Shown here in pieces: positions 1 to 12,755 of a stretch of 47,683 nt of DNA. This DNA is from Larix sibirica. Its lineage: Eukaryota > Streptophyta > Pinopsida > Pinales > Pinaceae. Numbering within the stretch: the stretch's first letter is position 1; each line of letters opens with the position of its first letter. The stretch is taken from positions 1-47,683 of the forward strand of contig NWUY0304866871.1 of assembly GCA_004151065.3 (NCBI GenBank). The letters are read 5' to 3'. A program made the position numbers and the translations under genes. Under the pieces are notes generated by a model. The model made no database searches. It was not told where the DNA came from and saw only the letters and a list, made by a program, of their open reading frames with translations.

Positions 1-899
1 GGCGATAGAAAGGGTTGAACTGGCCCAATGAAGGTGGCAAATTGCCTAATGAAAATGGGCGTCTCCATTAGAGAGAAAGGTTTGAACGTGGCCTATAAAG
101 AGTGGGTGCGTAAGCACGCTCGACTAATAAGGAGAGGAATCAGCCTTCCTACCAAAAGGGTATCTTGATCTTGCAACCATCCCATATCGTCGCTCCTTAG
201 GGAAAGAAGGGAATCAAAAGCATATGTTTCTCAAACGCAATAAAATCCCCATGATATTGAATATGAAGTCCCCGAGATTGAATGATGAAACATAGGCCTT
301 CCGTCATAAAACATTGGAAAGCGCAGGGACATATAATTATATAGGGGACTTAGTATACGTGGAAAGATTATAAAGATTAAGTGGAGGGGGTTTGAAAAAT
401 CTTGTGTAGCCGGTCAAATGGTACATTTGATTCTTTGTCTGGACAACATATAAGTAAGTAGTATCGGTGGGGTTTCGGACAAGGATAAAAATAGATATGC
501 TATGGTTGAGCGACCCTAGCATGAGGGTTCAAGATACTCTTACATCGAGCCCATTTATAAGTTCAGTAGTGTCAGAGGTGGAGATTCCGGATCATGGAAA
601 TTGTCAGAAAGTTTAGTAGCCATACTGATACTTTATTTCTAGTTTCCCGACTGCAATAGAGAAAGAGTTTACCCTCCTGCTTGTTGGTTTCCCGTACATG
701 AAATTTATCTAGCCACCGGGAAAAATGAACCACTTTTGCATCGTATTTGCACCTCTATTTGACCGGCATTAGGGAGAATTTTAGTGATACATGGTACTCG
801 AGCACAATCAATGTGGTAATAAGTGGTCCGGATTGCGTAGTTCCCCGGTTCCACCTGCCTGTATGGAGCTAATTTAGTTTGTAAAGAGCGAAAACTTAC
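1..899. other. gene-free intergenic stretch
   Basis: No reading frame here resembles a known protein and no RNA gene was recognised. The only long open frame is 61 codons on the minus strand (337-522) and looks random. The first 100 bases contain AATGAAAGGTGG-like and AGGTTTGAAC-like words that recur loosely near 17.16-17.36 kb, so a decayed member of the 17/38 kb repeat family may start here. Confidence 0.5.
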
Positions 900-1990
900 T
901 TTGGTAGTCAGTCCGTAGTGGTATTTGGGTAAGGGCCAATAAGTGAGGGTGAGTTCAATATCTTCCTGTGAGTCCTAGGAGTTACTTTTTCTATGAATTA
1001 TAGGTATAGTTTCTCTTGTAAGAGCTGCTGGAGATAGGTATTTAAGCTAAGTCTTAGTCTTATACTAACTAGTTATTAACTTGAACTTGTAGTTATTGGA
1101 GTTATAGGTTTTATTTCCTAAGGATTACATAAGATAGGACTCTATAGATCGAGGTAGTTTACTACAATACATAAAGCTACTGAATATCGACTAGTTTCCT
1201 ATTATTACTCTGGACACATAATCTTAAAACAGCACCTAATACATAAGCTTAACCACTCTGAGGAACATATTGATAGATCTTGTAGTAGTTGTTTGAAAAG
1301 AATAGGGAGACCTGGCTTTATGGGTGGTTTTTCCTTTTGTGTGTTTTTTGAGGATTTGCTTTCCATATCTAGTTGCTGAGTTCCTAAGCTAGTATGAGTA
1401 AATGACTTGTAAAGAGTCAATAATGACTAGTTTCCTTTATACTTCTATACTTACCTTAGGATCTGTAACTGATTCTCCGCTGCTGTAGTGAGTGGTTGCC
1501 CTTTGTCCGTAAGAGGAATATTCTCTCTATAATCTTAGCACTCCTAATCTAGGATATTTCGTAATACTATAACCCTGAGCTGTATAAGTGGTAAGAATTC
1601 CATGCTGTAATGGGTCTGTGTCGGGATATATGTTGAGCCTGATGGTTTCTAAATATAACGGGTAATATAAGGCCTGTATAATCTGTGTTTGAGGTCCTAA
1701 GGGAGTGTTGATTCCTTAGATGATTCATGACGTCACTTGATATACTGACTGACAAGCGCTCCTTTCTTATATCTTCTAATAGTCTCTTAACATAAAGCTG
1801 CTACTTAACAGATTATCCTCTTTATTTGACTTCCTACAAACTAATCTAACTTCTATTTCCTCTTCTTAAATACTTATTTTACTCTCTATTTCCTGATACT
1901 AATATTACTATTATGCTATTCTTACTCCTCTTCATACTAAACTCCTCAACTTCGCGAAGCTCAGTTTCTACGTTTCACTTCTAAGGATAG
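900..1990. other. A/T-rich block of different composition
   Basis: This kilobase is visibly richer in A/T than its surroundings and lacks the CCTGCC/TGGCAATG words common elsewhere. The 12-mer GACTAGTTTCCT occurs twice, at 1189-1200 and 1425-1436. Two minus-strand open frames (1205-1420, 71 codons, Lys/Ser/Pro-rich at the start; 1567-1755, 62 codons) fall in it. Neither matches a family I know. It could be imported DNA or the leader or gag region of a decayed element, but nothing seen decides this. Confidence 0.35.
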
Positions 1991-3094
1991 ACTGAAGTTG
2001 GGAGAGGTTATCTATATGATGTGTGTAAAATGGGATTTTAAGGATCTAAAGTGTGTTAAAACGGGGAATTTCTCTCGATTTTTCCCATCGATTCAGCCTC
2101 GGATCAGAGATAAAAATGCACGAAATATTATTATACGATGCACCCTCGTTTGGTTGTGGATAAAATTGCAAGAATTAATGGCTTTGACGCTATAGATAGA
2201 GGTAGAAAGAGCTTAGGAGCCCCCTATAAAAATAGTGCTTTTAGGATGTCTGCTCGAAATACGCTATATAAAATGTGGACGTAAGCCCTTGACTTTACCT
2301 GGATACTAGGTCCTGACGGTCCCATAGTTCAATAATGGAGTTCATGGTGGAGATAGTGGAATTCGTGGTTTTTTTGTAGTCCCGAATAAGATACAAAAGC
2401 TATAGGCTACGTAATCAACAAAACAAAGGGTTCCTAGTCCTAAGCTAAGAGCTACTTTCATTGTTCCTCTTTGTTACCGAAATCCGAGTTTCAAGGCCAT
2501 CGCGCAGAAAGAATAAGTCCCGTGTAACTAGGTTCAAATGGTAAGAGTAATTGTCATACTACTTATAAGCTCTGATTACAGATAAAGCTATACTATCATG
2601 CATTCATAGTATATGTAATATAAGGGCTTTATGACTCCAAGCATCTAGCATAAAACGTAAACTTTAAGGATATCGCCAATATATCAAATTTATAGTTGTA
2701 ACCATTGTCTTGAACACAGTATGATGTAGGCGTAAATCGAATACAGAATACAAGTAGATCATATCAGTATAACTAACACATCCGCAATATAAATGGTTCT
2801 AATCCATATAAATAACAAGAAGCTGTGTTGAATAGGATAGAAGTTATAGTTCATTAGTACCAATAATGTATCTGTAATAATTATCCTTATAAAGCGCATA
2901 CTTCCTTATTATATATATAATTATTGATTGCTTCCCTTCCTCCCTGGTAACACCCCCTTAATTGCTTGCTTGTACGGGAACATAAATAGTTACAATAATT
3001 GAACGGGAAGATTTGTAGTTACGGGGAATGATTAGGCCCATTCAATAAAGACAGACATAGCATTCGGACATTAACACACGTGCAGGAAATTGAC
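1991..3094. other. gene-free intergenic stretch
   Basis: No protein or RNA gene was recognised. From about 2540 to 2930 the sequence is A/T-rich with many TATAA and ATATA words and no sustained open frame in any direction. Confidence 0.5.
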
Positions 3095-3330
3095 AGCTTT
3101 AGCCCGCTTTGCCTGCCTTACCTACCGTGGGGATTATTCCCTCGTGGATTCCCTCCTAGAGCGGTAGATACCCTGCCTAGTGAAAACCCTGGTGCAAGCC
3201 CTTGGTGAGGGACCTGGTGGATACTATCCTCCTGCCTTGATTGATTTCCTCCCTAACCTTCCTGATTGCCGACACCCAGTCAACCATTACCCCAACGGCA
3301 TAATGATACGATCCCCGGTAAGCTAATAAT
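3095..3330 (+). repeat. degenerate CCTGGTGGATA repeat, copy 1
   Basis: This is a C/T-rich stretch built from short recurring words such as CCTGCCT, CCCTGGTG, GGTGGATACTAT and ATTCCCTC. The same vocabulary, including CCTGGTGGATA(C)TAT, returns at 3728-3985 about 600 bp downstream. It looks like a decayed tandem array, with no coding signal. Confidence 0.45.
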
Positions 3331-3727
3331 TAGGCATACCCAATTAAGATTATTGAAAAAAATTGATAAAGAAATTGACTCATTAAGACCGGCAGCGCAG
3401 GCAGGATAAAAGTAAGGAGGGAGGAATGGCTTCATCTGATATCACAAAACACGCTCAGTATCTAATAAATTAATCGCTTAGGAGATACTTGGAATCTCCC
3501 ATTTGATCTTTCATCTTGATCTTTCATATAATTATTCTAATCTTCTAAGCATTTACCTATAATATTCATCATTTGATACAGCCTTTTGAACTTGACACAA
3601 TAGCTCCCCTCCTGTCTAAAGAAAGATTGATAACGTGGTTTAGTTAAATAATAGGGTAAATTATAACAAAAAGGCCTGTTACATAAGCTATCAAATAAGC
3701 ATTAGGAAAAAAAAGAAAGAAAAAGGA
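3331..3727. other. A/T-rich spacer
   Basis: This A/T-rich spacer lies between the two copies of the CCTGGTGGATA repeat. It ends in an A-rich run (AGGAAAAAAAAGAAAGAAAAAGG, about 3703-3726). No open frame or RNA gene was seen. Confidence 0.45.
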
Positions 3728-3985
3728 CAATACCCCCCCTGATTGGATTGCTTGGATTACCTGCCCGCCCTGACTGACTCGAATGAACCAAATGCCCTGC
3801 CCGTCCTGATCCTGAGACTGGAGGAGTACCTGGTATATACCCTGGATTGCCCTAGCCTGGTGGATATTATATGGTGGAGTCCCTTTTTGCCCTACCTGAC
3901 GGATTACCTGGTTAATAACCCCCCTTGATTTATTATCTGCTTACCCTCCCTGCTCTGACTGCATGGTGGAGACCCCGTTTAGTCT
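3728..3985 (+). repeat. degenerate CCTGGTGGATA repeat, copy 2
   Basis: This stretch shares its word set with 3095-3330: GCCTGGTGGATATTAT, TGGTGGAGTCCC, CCCTGGATTGCC and GATTACCTG(G/C). An open frame of 61 codons (3743-3928) runs through it, but a leucine/proline-rich frame is expected from a C/T-rich array and is not evidence of a gene. Confidence 0.45.
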
Positions 3986-4540
3986 CTTGTAGATGCCTTG
4001 GTTTATGATTGCCTTATGGTGGATAATTCTTGGAAAATGCCTCGATCGGTTAAGCGTAAGGCGCCCTTGTATCATTTGGTCACTTGGATCCAAACATATA
4101 CCTACCCTGTCTGCAGCAGCAATGAATATCTACGCAGCAATAGGAATAGCGAGGATAGAAAGATGGAAAGACCAGGCGGTCTGTAATGATGAAACAAGAA
4201 CAACAGCCAGGATATAAGTACGATTCATCACTTCTTTTATTCTTCCTCCCAGCCCGAAATAAATTAATATGGTATAAGAACGTATGTAACGCTTTGTCAT
4301 TCATTCCATACATCCATTCGAGGTAGGAACTAATGTTTCATATATGTAAGTGAGGTATAAAATGTTACGTAGCGGTAAGTGAGTTATAGGTATATGGGGG
4401 AACTCAATCTCGGGTATCCAGTAGTTATGTGCTCTTTCCATCTCGGATAAGGTGGAAAAATAGGGGGGCATATACTTTATCTCGGCCAGTGGATGATTAC
4501 CTCTCTCTTTTATGGGCGGATATGTATGCTCTAGGCTCTG
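3986..4540. other. gene-free intergenic stretch
   Basis: Several open frames of 60-88 codons overlap on both strands (for example 4301-4567 minus). None shows a domain, motif or repeat of a known protein, and open frames on both strands at once argue against coding. Confidence 0.45.
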
Positions 4541-4695
4541 ACTGGTATGACCAATGGCTATGATCAACTATTGGCTATGACTTACTATGAATGGAAATGA
4601 CTCCTGGCTGGCAATTACTTATAGCTCTGCTTTTATATCGGCGGCGATGAATGACCTGGCAATGACCGACCACTGGAAATGACTAGCTCTAGCCC
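4541..4695 (+). repeat. degenerate TGGCTATGACT / TGGCAATGAC array
   Basis: Words of the form (C/T)TGGC(A/T)ATGA(C/T) recur here every 10 to 40 bases: ATGGCTATGA, TTGGCTATGACT, GGAAATGACT, CTGGCAATTAC, CTGGCAATGACC, TGGAAATGACT. The same family forms the array at 31,050-31,200, occurs singly at 9.93, 16.40 and 30.48 kb, and appears in reverse complement (AGTCATAGCCA, GTCATTGCCAG) at 20.93-21.18 and 46.24-46.35 kb. Confidence 0.6.
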
Positions 4696-5619
4696 CTGGT
4701 GCAGGTCAAATCTAGAGTGCCATAGGAGTAGGTAGACTGGGCAGGTTCCTAAAGTGTACTGGAATTACTTTGTGGTTGTGTACGTGGAGGTGGACTGCTG
4801 GACGTGGACTTAGCTAAAAGTTCTAGTTTCGGCTTATGTGGAATCGTCGTATAGGCACTGTGTTATAGCGTATGATCTTTGAATGTTGAATCAACGTAAG
4901 TAATATCTCAGTTGTATGTCTGTGATGAGGTAGCTTTTTATAAGTTCTCTAATTGGTTTAATGGAAATGAATGGTGTAAGTTCTATGATTGGTGGAAATA
5001 AAATGATTTTGATAAGTGAGGTATGGTATGTCCCTTTTTCGATCGAAAGGTTTGGTTCCTGTAAGGCCCCTGGTGAAGTCAAAAGTTTAGAGGTGTTACA
5101 TATTACAGTCCTATTGCATGTTTAAAGGCGATGTTATTTCTTGATACAAGGTTTTATATTTATATACGTAATGGATATTCTTTCTCTGGGTGCCTTTTTA
5201 GGGCTCTTTATTACCAGTTTTCGTGCTTCGCACCTTGCTTCACTCTCACTTGTTCAGGTCCTGCTTTTATATCATACTTTAGCTATTGTGAGTGCCCCAT
5301 TGACCGACCGGTTATAGTCCTTTTGAACCCAAAGAAGGTCACAGATTAGTACCTTTTCGTATTTCATATGTATTTTTGGCTATCTCATTTAGCCCTGAAG
5401 CTGCACATATAAAGGTACCATACCTCGGGGAAATGGCATAGCCAGATGGAGGAATATGCCTAGGAACTCCCAACAAAAACACTTCAATTTATCCAAAACG
5501 CTCAGCTTTTGATTGACCGAACCCCAACCAAACTTGCTTTTATTGAAGGGAATGGACTGGCAGAAGAAACGAGAGAACCTGGCTTACTTACGTGCTTGCT
5601 GGCTGCCTTCTACTGCTTG
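4696..5619. other. gene-free intergenic stretch
   Basis: No recognisable gene. A 72-codon open frame (5131-5349) rich in Phe, Tyr and Cys and a 63-codon minus-strand frame (4891-5082) are present, but neither has a family signature. Confidence 0.45.
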
Positions 5620-5790
5620 ACTTACTGTCTTCGATCTGATATTGACCTTTCAACCTCACGACGAACTGCCTTAATAAACCTAGCAACCTGACCTTCGACC
5701 TTACGAACTACCTGCCTGCCTGAGAGATCGATTGGATACCTGTCTCTCCATTTTGACCTGACGACGACGATGCGCTTGACAATAAAAATG
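5620..5790 (+). repeat. degenerate GACCTTNCGAAC repeat
   Basis: A run of similar words (TTGACCTTTCAACC, CACGACGAACTGCC, TGACCTTCGACC, TTACGAACTACC, TTTTGACCTGACG) suggests a tandem unit of roughly 20-30 bp. The reverse complement of 29,810-29,895 has closely similar words (GACCTTGCGACCTTCC, CTTCGAACTGACTG), so this may be an inverted dispersed family. Confidence 0.45.
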
Positions 5791-6690
5791 ATGGATGATG
5801 CTTCGCTTGACAAGAGCTATGAAGAACCACCTGGAATCTGATCACAATTGATAGATACCCATATTGATCTTGCTACCCATATATCTCTATAGCCCGTATT
5901 GATTCTTGCAAACTGGAGACGATTAACTTTATGGATTGATTGCTTGACGAAACCCCGGCTGCTTCGGGGATAATAAATGAAACACTGGCTGGTCAAATAA
6001 AGAAATGGCAGGCTGAGATAATAAACTGGCCGCTGCTCTCCAATAAAACAACAAACGCTTACTAGTTACAGAAACAAATGGGCTCGAATGGGAGGGGGAT
6101 GTCATATTGATCCAAGTGATTAAAAGATTTATTTCTCAATTTACGAACTACCTAGTTGGAGCGAGCACCAAACTTTTGACCTGATATGAAACATATGAAC
6201 CTATTGCCATACCACACACACACCCATGGACATCAAAGCACACCTAATAACTTGCTAACCACCCAGCTCTCTTTACCCGCCGCGCCTCAATAGAGCCTGA
6301 ACCCCTATCTAAGAATCAAAGTTGCTTAGTGAGTTTACTCTGTAACTCCTCTTAATCTGATTGCCCTTTTTATCAGAGGTCCGGGGCAATCAAAATCAGG
6401 GAACTAAAACTGGATTTATTCTTTGTAAACATGGCCTTTAAAGATTGCGTTTACCTATGATAAGGCAGGATGGACTATATTCTTTTAGCTTTAGCGCCCT
6501 TATGCCTTCGCTGGATTGATGGATGGAGGCACGGCTCGAGGAAGGAAGAATTGGCTGGCAGGCATGTGGAATGCTGCACTGGTATATTTTGACAGAGGGT
6601 ACCCAGATATATCAATGTTTCTGCGAAGGTGAACCGACAGATATAAAATTTATTTTATGCGTGCCGGTATCTGTAACATAGGGGTTGGAT
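5791..6690. other. gene-free intergenic stretch
   Basis: No gene or RNA was recognised. A short CA run (ACACACACACCC) lies near 6215. The stretch carries no long open frame. Confidence 0.45.
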
Positions 6691-6875
6691 AAAAGGTGGA
6701 CCAAGGGAGAAAAGATATCTTATCTGCTTGTCGGTTTCTTAAGCTGCCGGCCGTGACCAGAGGTTTTTATGCAAAGTGTACCGAGAGAGGAGGCATTTGT
6801 TTGTTGCTGGCCGTTATATGTTCGCTTACCGGGATATGTCCCAGAGGTGTTGCATGCAAAGGTGTGCCTGTTTAC
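6691..6875 (+). repeat. family G repeat, two monomers
   Basis: Two related monomers lie head to tail here. The first runs GGTGGACCAAGGGAGAAAA, CTGCTTGTCGG, CTTAAGCTGCCGGCCG, GACCAGAGG, TATGCAAAG. The second runs GTACCGAGAGAGGAGG, TGTTGCTGGCCG, CGGGATATGTC, CAGAGGTGTTGCATGCAAAGGTG. The order of words matches 12,541-12,710 and 25,391-25,510. The 64-codon frame at 6696-6890 is a by-product of the repeat. Confidence 0.65.
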
Positions 6876-9000
6876 CGCCTGCCAACATGACGAGGAATTA
6901 GGAGTGCTACCGCGGTTGCATTATGATAAAGGATCGCTACGCTTGCTCACATGAGGTTTTTTATTGGTTGGATGCAATTATAGACAATGTTTACAGTTAT
7001 ATGCAATTCAAGGGGCAGAGTGAGTGCTACTGATGGATAGTGCAACATGAAAAAGTTTATGAATAAGCTACTTATTGTTTAATCACATATATAACGAAAG
7101 TGAATATATGATCAGATTTCATTTCTCAATGGCCTTACCAGGTTCGGGGCATAAACTATGTTTCGTTGGATCAGATCTTTTAATAAAACCCTTCTTCACT
7201 CATTTTTTTGCCTTGACTCATGCGCCCCTATATAACTCCCTTCATAAAACTTGCTCCCGTATCTCAATTGCTTACCGTCTGAGTAGATATTATATCTATG
7301 CCTGCTAGATCATTTGCTGCCTGAGATATTATCAATTGATATCTTTCCATATAACCTAGTGCGAACTTATGACGATGCACTTTACGTATTGCTTGCTTTT
7401 ATGCTAGAGGGAGGAATGAATCCACCCGTGTGGCGAGAACCCATGGCAAAACGTTAGACTTTATGAACTAAACTGAGGTTGGTTGAAATCGAGGCTTTAC
7501 GAAATAACCCGAATAAGCGGGTTCAACCCGTTAGGCTAAACTGTGGTGGCTATACAGACAGGAGGCTTGGCGGAACCCACGAGGCTAGTCGAACCATTTG
7601 GCTATTTGGTTGGTGAGACAATGGCTATATGTGTTGCTATAAAGAGTTTACTAGCATGTAAGGCAAGGTATTATAAATATACCACCTTTAATAAATTGCT
7701 TCATGTCTACTGCAATATACCTTATATTAACAGGACAGGACGGGAGGGATTATGAAATCTCCTTACCTTACCTTGGAGACCTACTAGGACGATGGAGTGC
7801 TGCTTGCTGCCCAACCTCTTGCCTTCAACCAGGAATATAGGGTCTCACTATTTATATTCTTGGGCTGGGCTTACCAGATAGTTATTAATCAGCAACCACC
7901 CTTGGATGCCTGCCTACCGGATTCATGCTTGTACCTCCCATGCTACCAATTTATACCAACCAGTAGTTTACTTACCTTCACTTTTTACATTCACAGGCAA
8001 CATATTTTGTTCAGCACTAAGGGGCCAGTTGTATTACCTTAGAAATTGGAATAGGAAAAGACCTCAGAGACCTTTACTTTTAGTACTTACTAACCACCCC
8101 CCACCCATTCACGTTGCCTTATATAACGAACTTACTGAAGCGCTTAGCAGGTACTGCTCTATACCGGGATGGGACCGGATCAACCAACCTAACCCTTGAC
8201 TTTATTACTGGCTTACCACACTTAGTGGAGTGGTGCTGCCTGCAAACCCATTGATCCCTTACCAACCCATTCATTCTGCCAGGAATAATCTCAGTATAGA
8301 GGGTATGCTATTTATTAACCCTTTAACTCTTACCTTGGTTCCACACAAACTCTTTTCCACCTGTAAGGTTTCAATGCTCCTAGGGCCAAGCGCCCTCCCT
8401 CCTAGTGCCCAGCACTCCTACTCTAGGAAATAATACAATGGCATATCCAGGAGAAGCAGCAGATTAATTCCTAGCAAAGGAAGGTACTCAGAGCAGTATG
8501 GCTTTCAAGTGAAGTGAAAAGCTTTTGGTTTAACTCTACTAACCTCATTCATTTTTTGCTAGTGGTTTTATTTAGTAAAGCTGCACTTGGTCGTAATACT
8601 TACTCGTTAAAGTTATATATAGCCATAATTTTTTTTTAGCTATAGTCACAGGAGGTGTCGTTTCCCGCATAGCTGGTACACGGGAGAGATAACATGCCGA
8701 TACCCAGGAGATAAACCTTCATTCTGCCCAATCATAGCAAATAGCAGTCATTGCCCTAAAACCATGTATAGTTTTTAGGTTCGAGGGTATAGGGAGTATA
8801 TGTTGGCATTTGTCCTTCCGCCCTACCTAAAATATGTTTGCAATCAATAAATAAATCAAGCAGCATCCCGCCCGCCTGCACGGTGTCTTTAGCCTGCCGG
8901 CTAGAGGTAGGTCTGCTGTTTCGGGGCATAACCAGACAAGACTGGGCGAGGTGGACGGAATGATTAAAATGAGGAAATGCACCACGGGATTACCATACGG
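6876..9000. other. gene-free intergenic stretch with weak repeats
   Basis: Overlapping open frames up to 97 codons (7797-8042, 7906-8199, 8230-8433) lie here. They are in Pro/Leu/Tyr-rich C/T-heavy sequence without any family signature. Words such as CTTACCTTGG and GGAGTGCTGC resemble the CCTGGTGGATA repeat of 3.1-4.0 kb. I see no gene. Confidence 0.4.
7518..7530. repeat. palindrome CGGGTTCAACCCG
   Basis: This is a 13-base inverted repeat with a single central base. It is one of four near-identical palindromes of the form GGGTTNAACCC in this window (also 17,286-17,298, 38,527-38,538 and 39,020-39,030). It could fold as a short hairpin. It is not part of a recognisable tRNA. Confidence 0.6.
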
Positions 9001-12000
9001 GGAGCACGCTTCGACCACGGGATCGGAAATAGTATTTCAAATTTTTTGATTCTATTTACAAACAAAATTGTTATGCCGCCATAACGTTATGCGAGAACGT
9101 GCAGGTAGTGGATAGATAGATAGATGGGGGGGTTGGTTGGATTCTTTTGCCTGCTGGCTAGAGCTATTGTTTCGCGGCAACTAAATAAATATGCTCGCCA
9201 GTAGAATTCCCAGAAGTCCTTTTTATAGCCCATAGCCCGCAAATTATAGCACCCCTGGTTTCCATATAGATCACTCCCCTGTTTCATTGCAGATTGATGA
9301 GGTCATATTGACTTTACCAGGAGATTGGCATTCCCCATAGCAGCTCTTAGAACCCAGCCCTAAAACCTCCAAACTATACCCCTTACCTAGACCTCGACCC
9401 TCCACATAATCACAGCCCTCAACCCTAGATCTCTAATAAATAATAGCCCTCTTCCTCGAGACCCTCGATCTCCTAGCGTCCGATCTTTATGCTCATACCT
9501 TGCCCCTTCCTCTATAAAGGTCAGATCTAATGCGGTGAGGCTTCGTGATGGGGGGTACTCTGAAAAGGCATAATGTTATAATGGTAGGTAGAATGGGAGA
9601 CTGCGAGTATGGGAAGCATTTTTGGTCTGCGCGAAAGCGAGAATGCAGCAGGTCTGGGATAATGCCGTGGAAATGGGAATCTGGGGAATTTCTTGTAAGA
9701 TGGGTCATTGGTGGTAACACCTATCCCGGAAGATGGGTCATTTTTTGTCTAAGTTATTTGACAACCACGCATAATAAACTTATCCAGGTGCATTGTAAGT
9801 AAGCATATGTGTGTGTTCTGAACCGTTAAACCAAGTATCCAAACCGAGCCTTAGAGCAAGGGGGAGTATTCCAGCCCGAGTATACCAGCCCGCCCAGTCG
9901 AGCGGATTCTATCAGCGGAGTAGCACAACTCGGCTATGACTGGCATCGAAACTTGAAATCAAGTGGAACCTACCTGGCATAAACAATTGATCGAGAACGA
10001 TATCAATGAGTCCTTGCCAAATAGAGAAGGCCAAATAATATAGAAGTCAGGAGCGTTTAGCTCTTGTACGCATCGGGCAAGAGGCGGAGCCCCATTCCAG
10101 CGAATTCTTACGACAACAAGGCTGCTAGCAGTATTGGATAGGTATTATATTGCATATATACTTTTACTTGTTCATTGTAAATACATATCATGCTAGTCAA
10201 TCCAGAATATGTTAGGCGCTATTCCGCTAATCCAATGGGAGAGAGTGGGAGAAGCAAAAAGAAATAGCCTTGCTCTATGGAACTTTGTACATGAGACTAC
10301 TAAGCAACAAGTGTATCTTGAAGACACCACGAAAAAAGGTCCTAAGCCATCATTATGCCAACTTACTTATCCAACCAATCTCCAATGGGAATCAAGGGGA
10401 ATAGGCGCCTACATAGGGAGGAGATAGGACCTACGGAACACATATACATAAGTTCCAACAACATAATAATAAATGAAAGCATGGCGAACAACCAATGCTA
10501 TGGCAGGTCTAAACTCGCCGCATCGATACGCCCTTGCCTAAGTTCCAGAGATTGAAAGCCAGTGAAAGCCTTTGGACTAGCCACCATAGGGACTTCCGGT
10601 ACTATAGCTCTATCTACAAGTCATATAGTTATAATCCCATTTAGCATTTAGTTAATTCTAATTTAGTGCAACTTGTTATTTAACTATTAGTAGTAACTAA
10701 CCCCGAGTGGTTAAGACCTATTTCTTCAACTTGCTATGGGGTGTGCTGCCTATATGACCTGGGACTATGGAAGCTCTTCCTATACACCACCTAAAAAAAA
10801 CTAGGCTATCCTATCTATCCTACTATAATTATAAGAAAATAGAATAAGCACTTCTAAGCTGCCGATCAGCAGGATTATTTGCCACTACGTCCATTTTTTG
10901 CTGGTAGGAAACCCTGGTAGGTGGGTTTATTCACTGCTGGTACAAAATGCCAAGTTTAAACGCAAGGTTGAAATGGCTCTGTCGGGGCTCTTTGCCAAGT
11001 GTCGATGCCAGGTGGCGACAATGCCGGGATATGTCTCCTCCATTCTCCTTTATATATATTATATATTGAATAAACTCCCTGAGCTCCAGCGAAGAAGTTC
11101 TTATGCCCTCTGGACAGTGGAGTGACCCTCTAGTTGCCTAGTCCATTAAATAGTTCATTGAGAATCATCAACTACGACTATTAAAAATAGAATTTGTGAA
11201 GGTAATAACTAGCTCATTTCCCCTTAGCCACTAGTGTTGTGCTAAGTAAAATATCCTCCCCTAGCCCATCCCAGCTATGACCACTGTAAAAGACTCCTGG
11301 CAAAGATTGGCAGCACTGCTGTTGGTTGTCATTGAGGCGTATACCCAGTGCATTGCATATAATGAGCCGGATAAATTGCTCTTGGTGTGCCACCATTGCT
11401 ATTACTCTTAAAAAGGATCCATTCGTCCCCGTACTGTCGTGTTGGCCTGGGTGGATGTGTTATGTGGTTAAGTTTACTCGTAGGGTATGTGTTGAAGGGG
11501 TCGTTTTATCTTTTCTGTCGGCCCATGGGGTGCCTTACGCTTACTGGGAATTGGGTGTACGTGGACTTTTCATATTTCCTTGGTGCCTTTGTACTGTTCA
11601 TATGGGGTGATTTTGGTGGGAGTTGTACTTGTCGGGTTATGTGAATAAGTTTAGGGGGTATGCAGTAACTTGGAGCACGTACAAAAATAATCCATCGGTT
11701 ATAAAAAACTTTCATATGCAACATGATACAACAAGGGATGCAAGGCATGAGTGCCTATGCGTAGTACTTATTAAGATATAGCCCTTTGCGGCCTTAATGG
11801 GGTTCCCATCATAATCAGTTCATAAGCCCCCCCTTCTGCAGCACACGTTTTACAATGTAAGGTCCATTGCTGGAACCATGCTTACTAACTTTTTACTTTG
11901 CCCAACTCCATCTGGTTATTGCTTGCTAGACGAACCGAGGTGCGAAGCCCACCACAAACACAATGAACAACAGCGAGCAGTTCACCATATGGGCAAAAAA

Positions 12001-12540
12001 GTAAACCCCCTCGGCTGGCAAAGCTAGGATTGCAACAATGGATAACTCCACATTCCCTGCCAGCAGAATCGGATCGGAATCAAAAGAAGTAGACTAGCCC
12101 TACTTCGTTCAGCAAAGAGAAAACTTCCTTTATCTCCTAGCGTCTGATGAGCAACTTGTAACTTGCCCCTTGACGTATTAAGGCGCCCAGCCTAAGGCGT
12201 AGGGAATTAGTAAATTCATGGAGTAACCTCTCCCTTTGGGTGACGGCTCCTATCCTCGCCCCTTTAGAGCGTTTATCTATGATAACCGGGATTGTGCCAA
12301 CAAGCATTTATGCCCGCAGCGTTTGCTTTGTACTTACCTTCTCCCTATATAATCCCGCCAAAAAGTCAGGTGAGTATAACAAGGATCGCAGGTTTCGTTG
12401 GATGAGCTCTTGGTTTACTGAGTCAGCAGTCTTGCTCCCATTGAGCAGTTAGTTTGCAGTCCATTGTGATGGGCAGTATTATCCCTACAAAGTCAACAGT
12501 CTGCTGGGCAAACAGCCTACAATTGAATAGTGTTGGGTGA
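9001..12540. other. gene-free intergenic stretch
   Basis: No gene was recognised. At 9335-9480 a C-rich run of CCCT-type words (CCCTCGACCCTCC, CCCTCAACCCTAG, GACCCTCGATCTCC) looks like a decayed tandem array. The word CTCCTAGCGTC(C/T)GAT occurs at about 9470 and 12,135. At 11,326-11,748 three frames of 80-94 codons overlap on both strands. The plus-strand ones are Phe/Leu/Cys-rich but match nothing. The words TGTCGATGCCAGGTGGCGAC near 11,000 belong to the GTCATTGCCAG/GATGCCAGG family. Confidence 0.4.
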
Positions 12541-12710
12541 AAAAAAGAGAGCAGGTTTATTTTATGCTTGTCGCTTAAGCTGCTGCTGGCCAGAATCAGT
12601 CGACAGAGGGAGGTCTTGTATGCAATGGGTTGGTTGGTTGCTTGCCGGAATAAGTAAACAGAGTTTTATGCAAATAAGTTAAGTGAAAAAAGAGAGGAGC
12701 AACAGACAAT
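12541..12710 (+). repeat. family G repeat
   Basis: It reads AAAAAAGAGAGCAGGTTTAT, ATGCTTGTCGCTTAAGCTGC, CTGGCCAGAATCAGTCGACAG, AGGTCTTGTATGCAA, then a second weaker monomer (GCTTGCCGGAATAAGTAAACAGAG, TTTTATGCAAA, GAAAAAAGAGAGGAGC). The order of words matches 6691-6875 and 25,391-25,510, so these are diverged copies of one unit of roughly 85 bp. Confidence 0.65.
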
Positions 12711-12755
12711 ACATGAAAAAAAGTTGAAACCACCTTTGTTGTTGATGCACCACCT

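Noticed and set aside
4541-4695. Regularly spaced short repeats as a CRISPR array
   Set aside because: Units are about 10 bp, degenerate and unevenly spaced, with no conserved long repeat and no cas gene.
7797-8433. Chain of open frames of 67-97 codons
   Set aside because: They are Pro/Leu/Tyr-rich, as expected of C/T-rich repetitive DNA, and no product resembles a known protein.
11326-11748. Overlapping hydrophobic open frames of 80-94 codons
   Set aside because: Three frames on both strands are open over the same DNA, and none carries a domain or motif.
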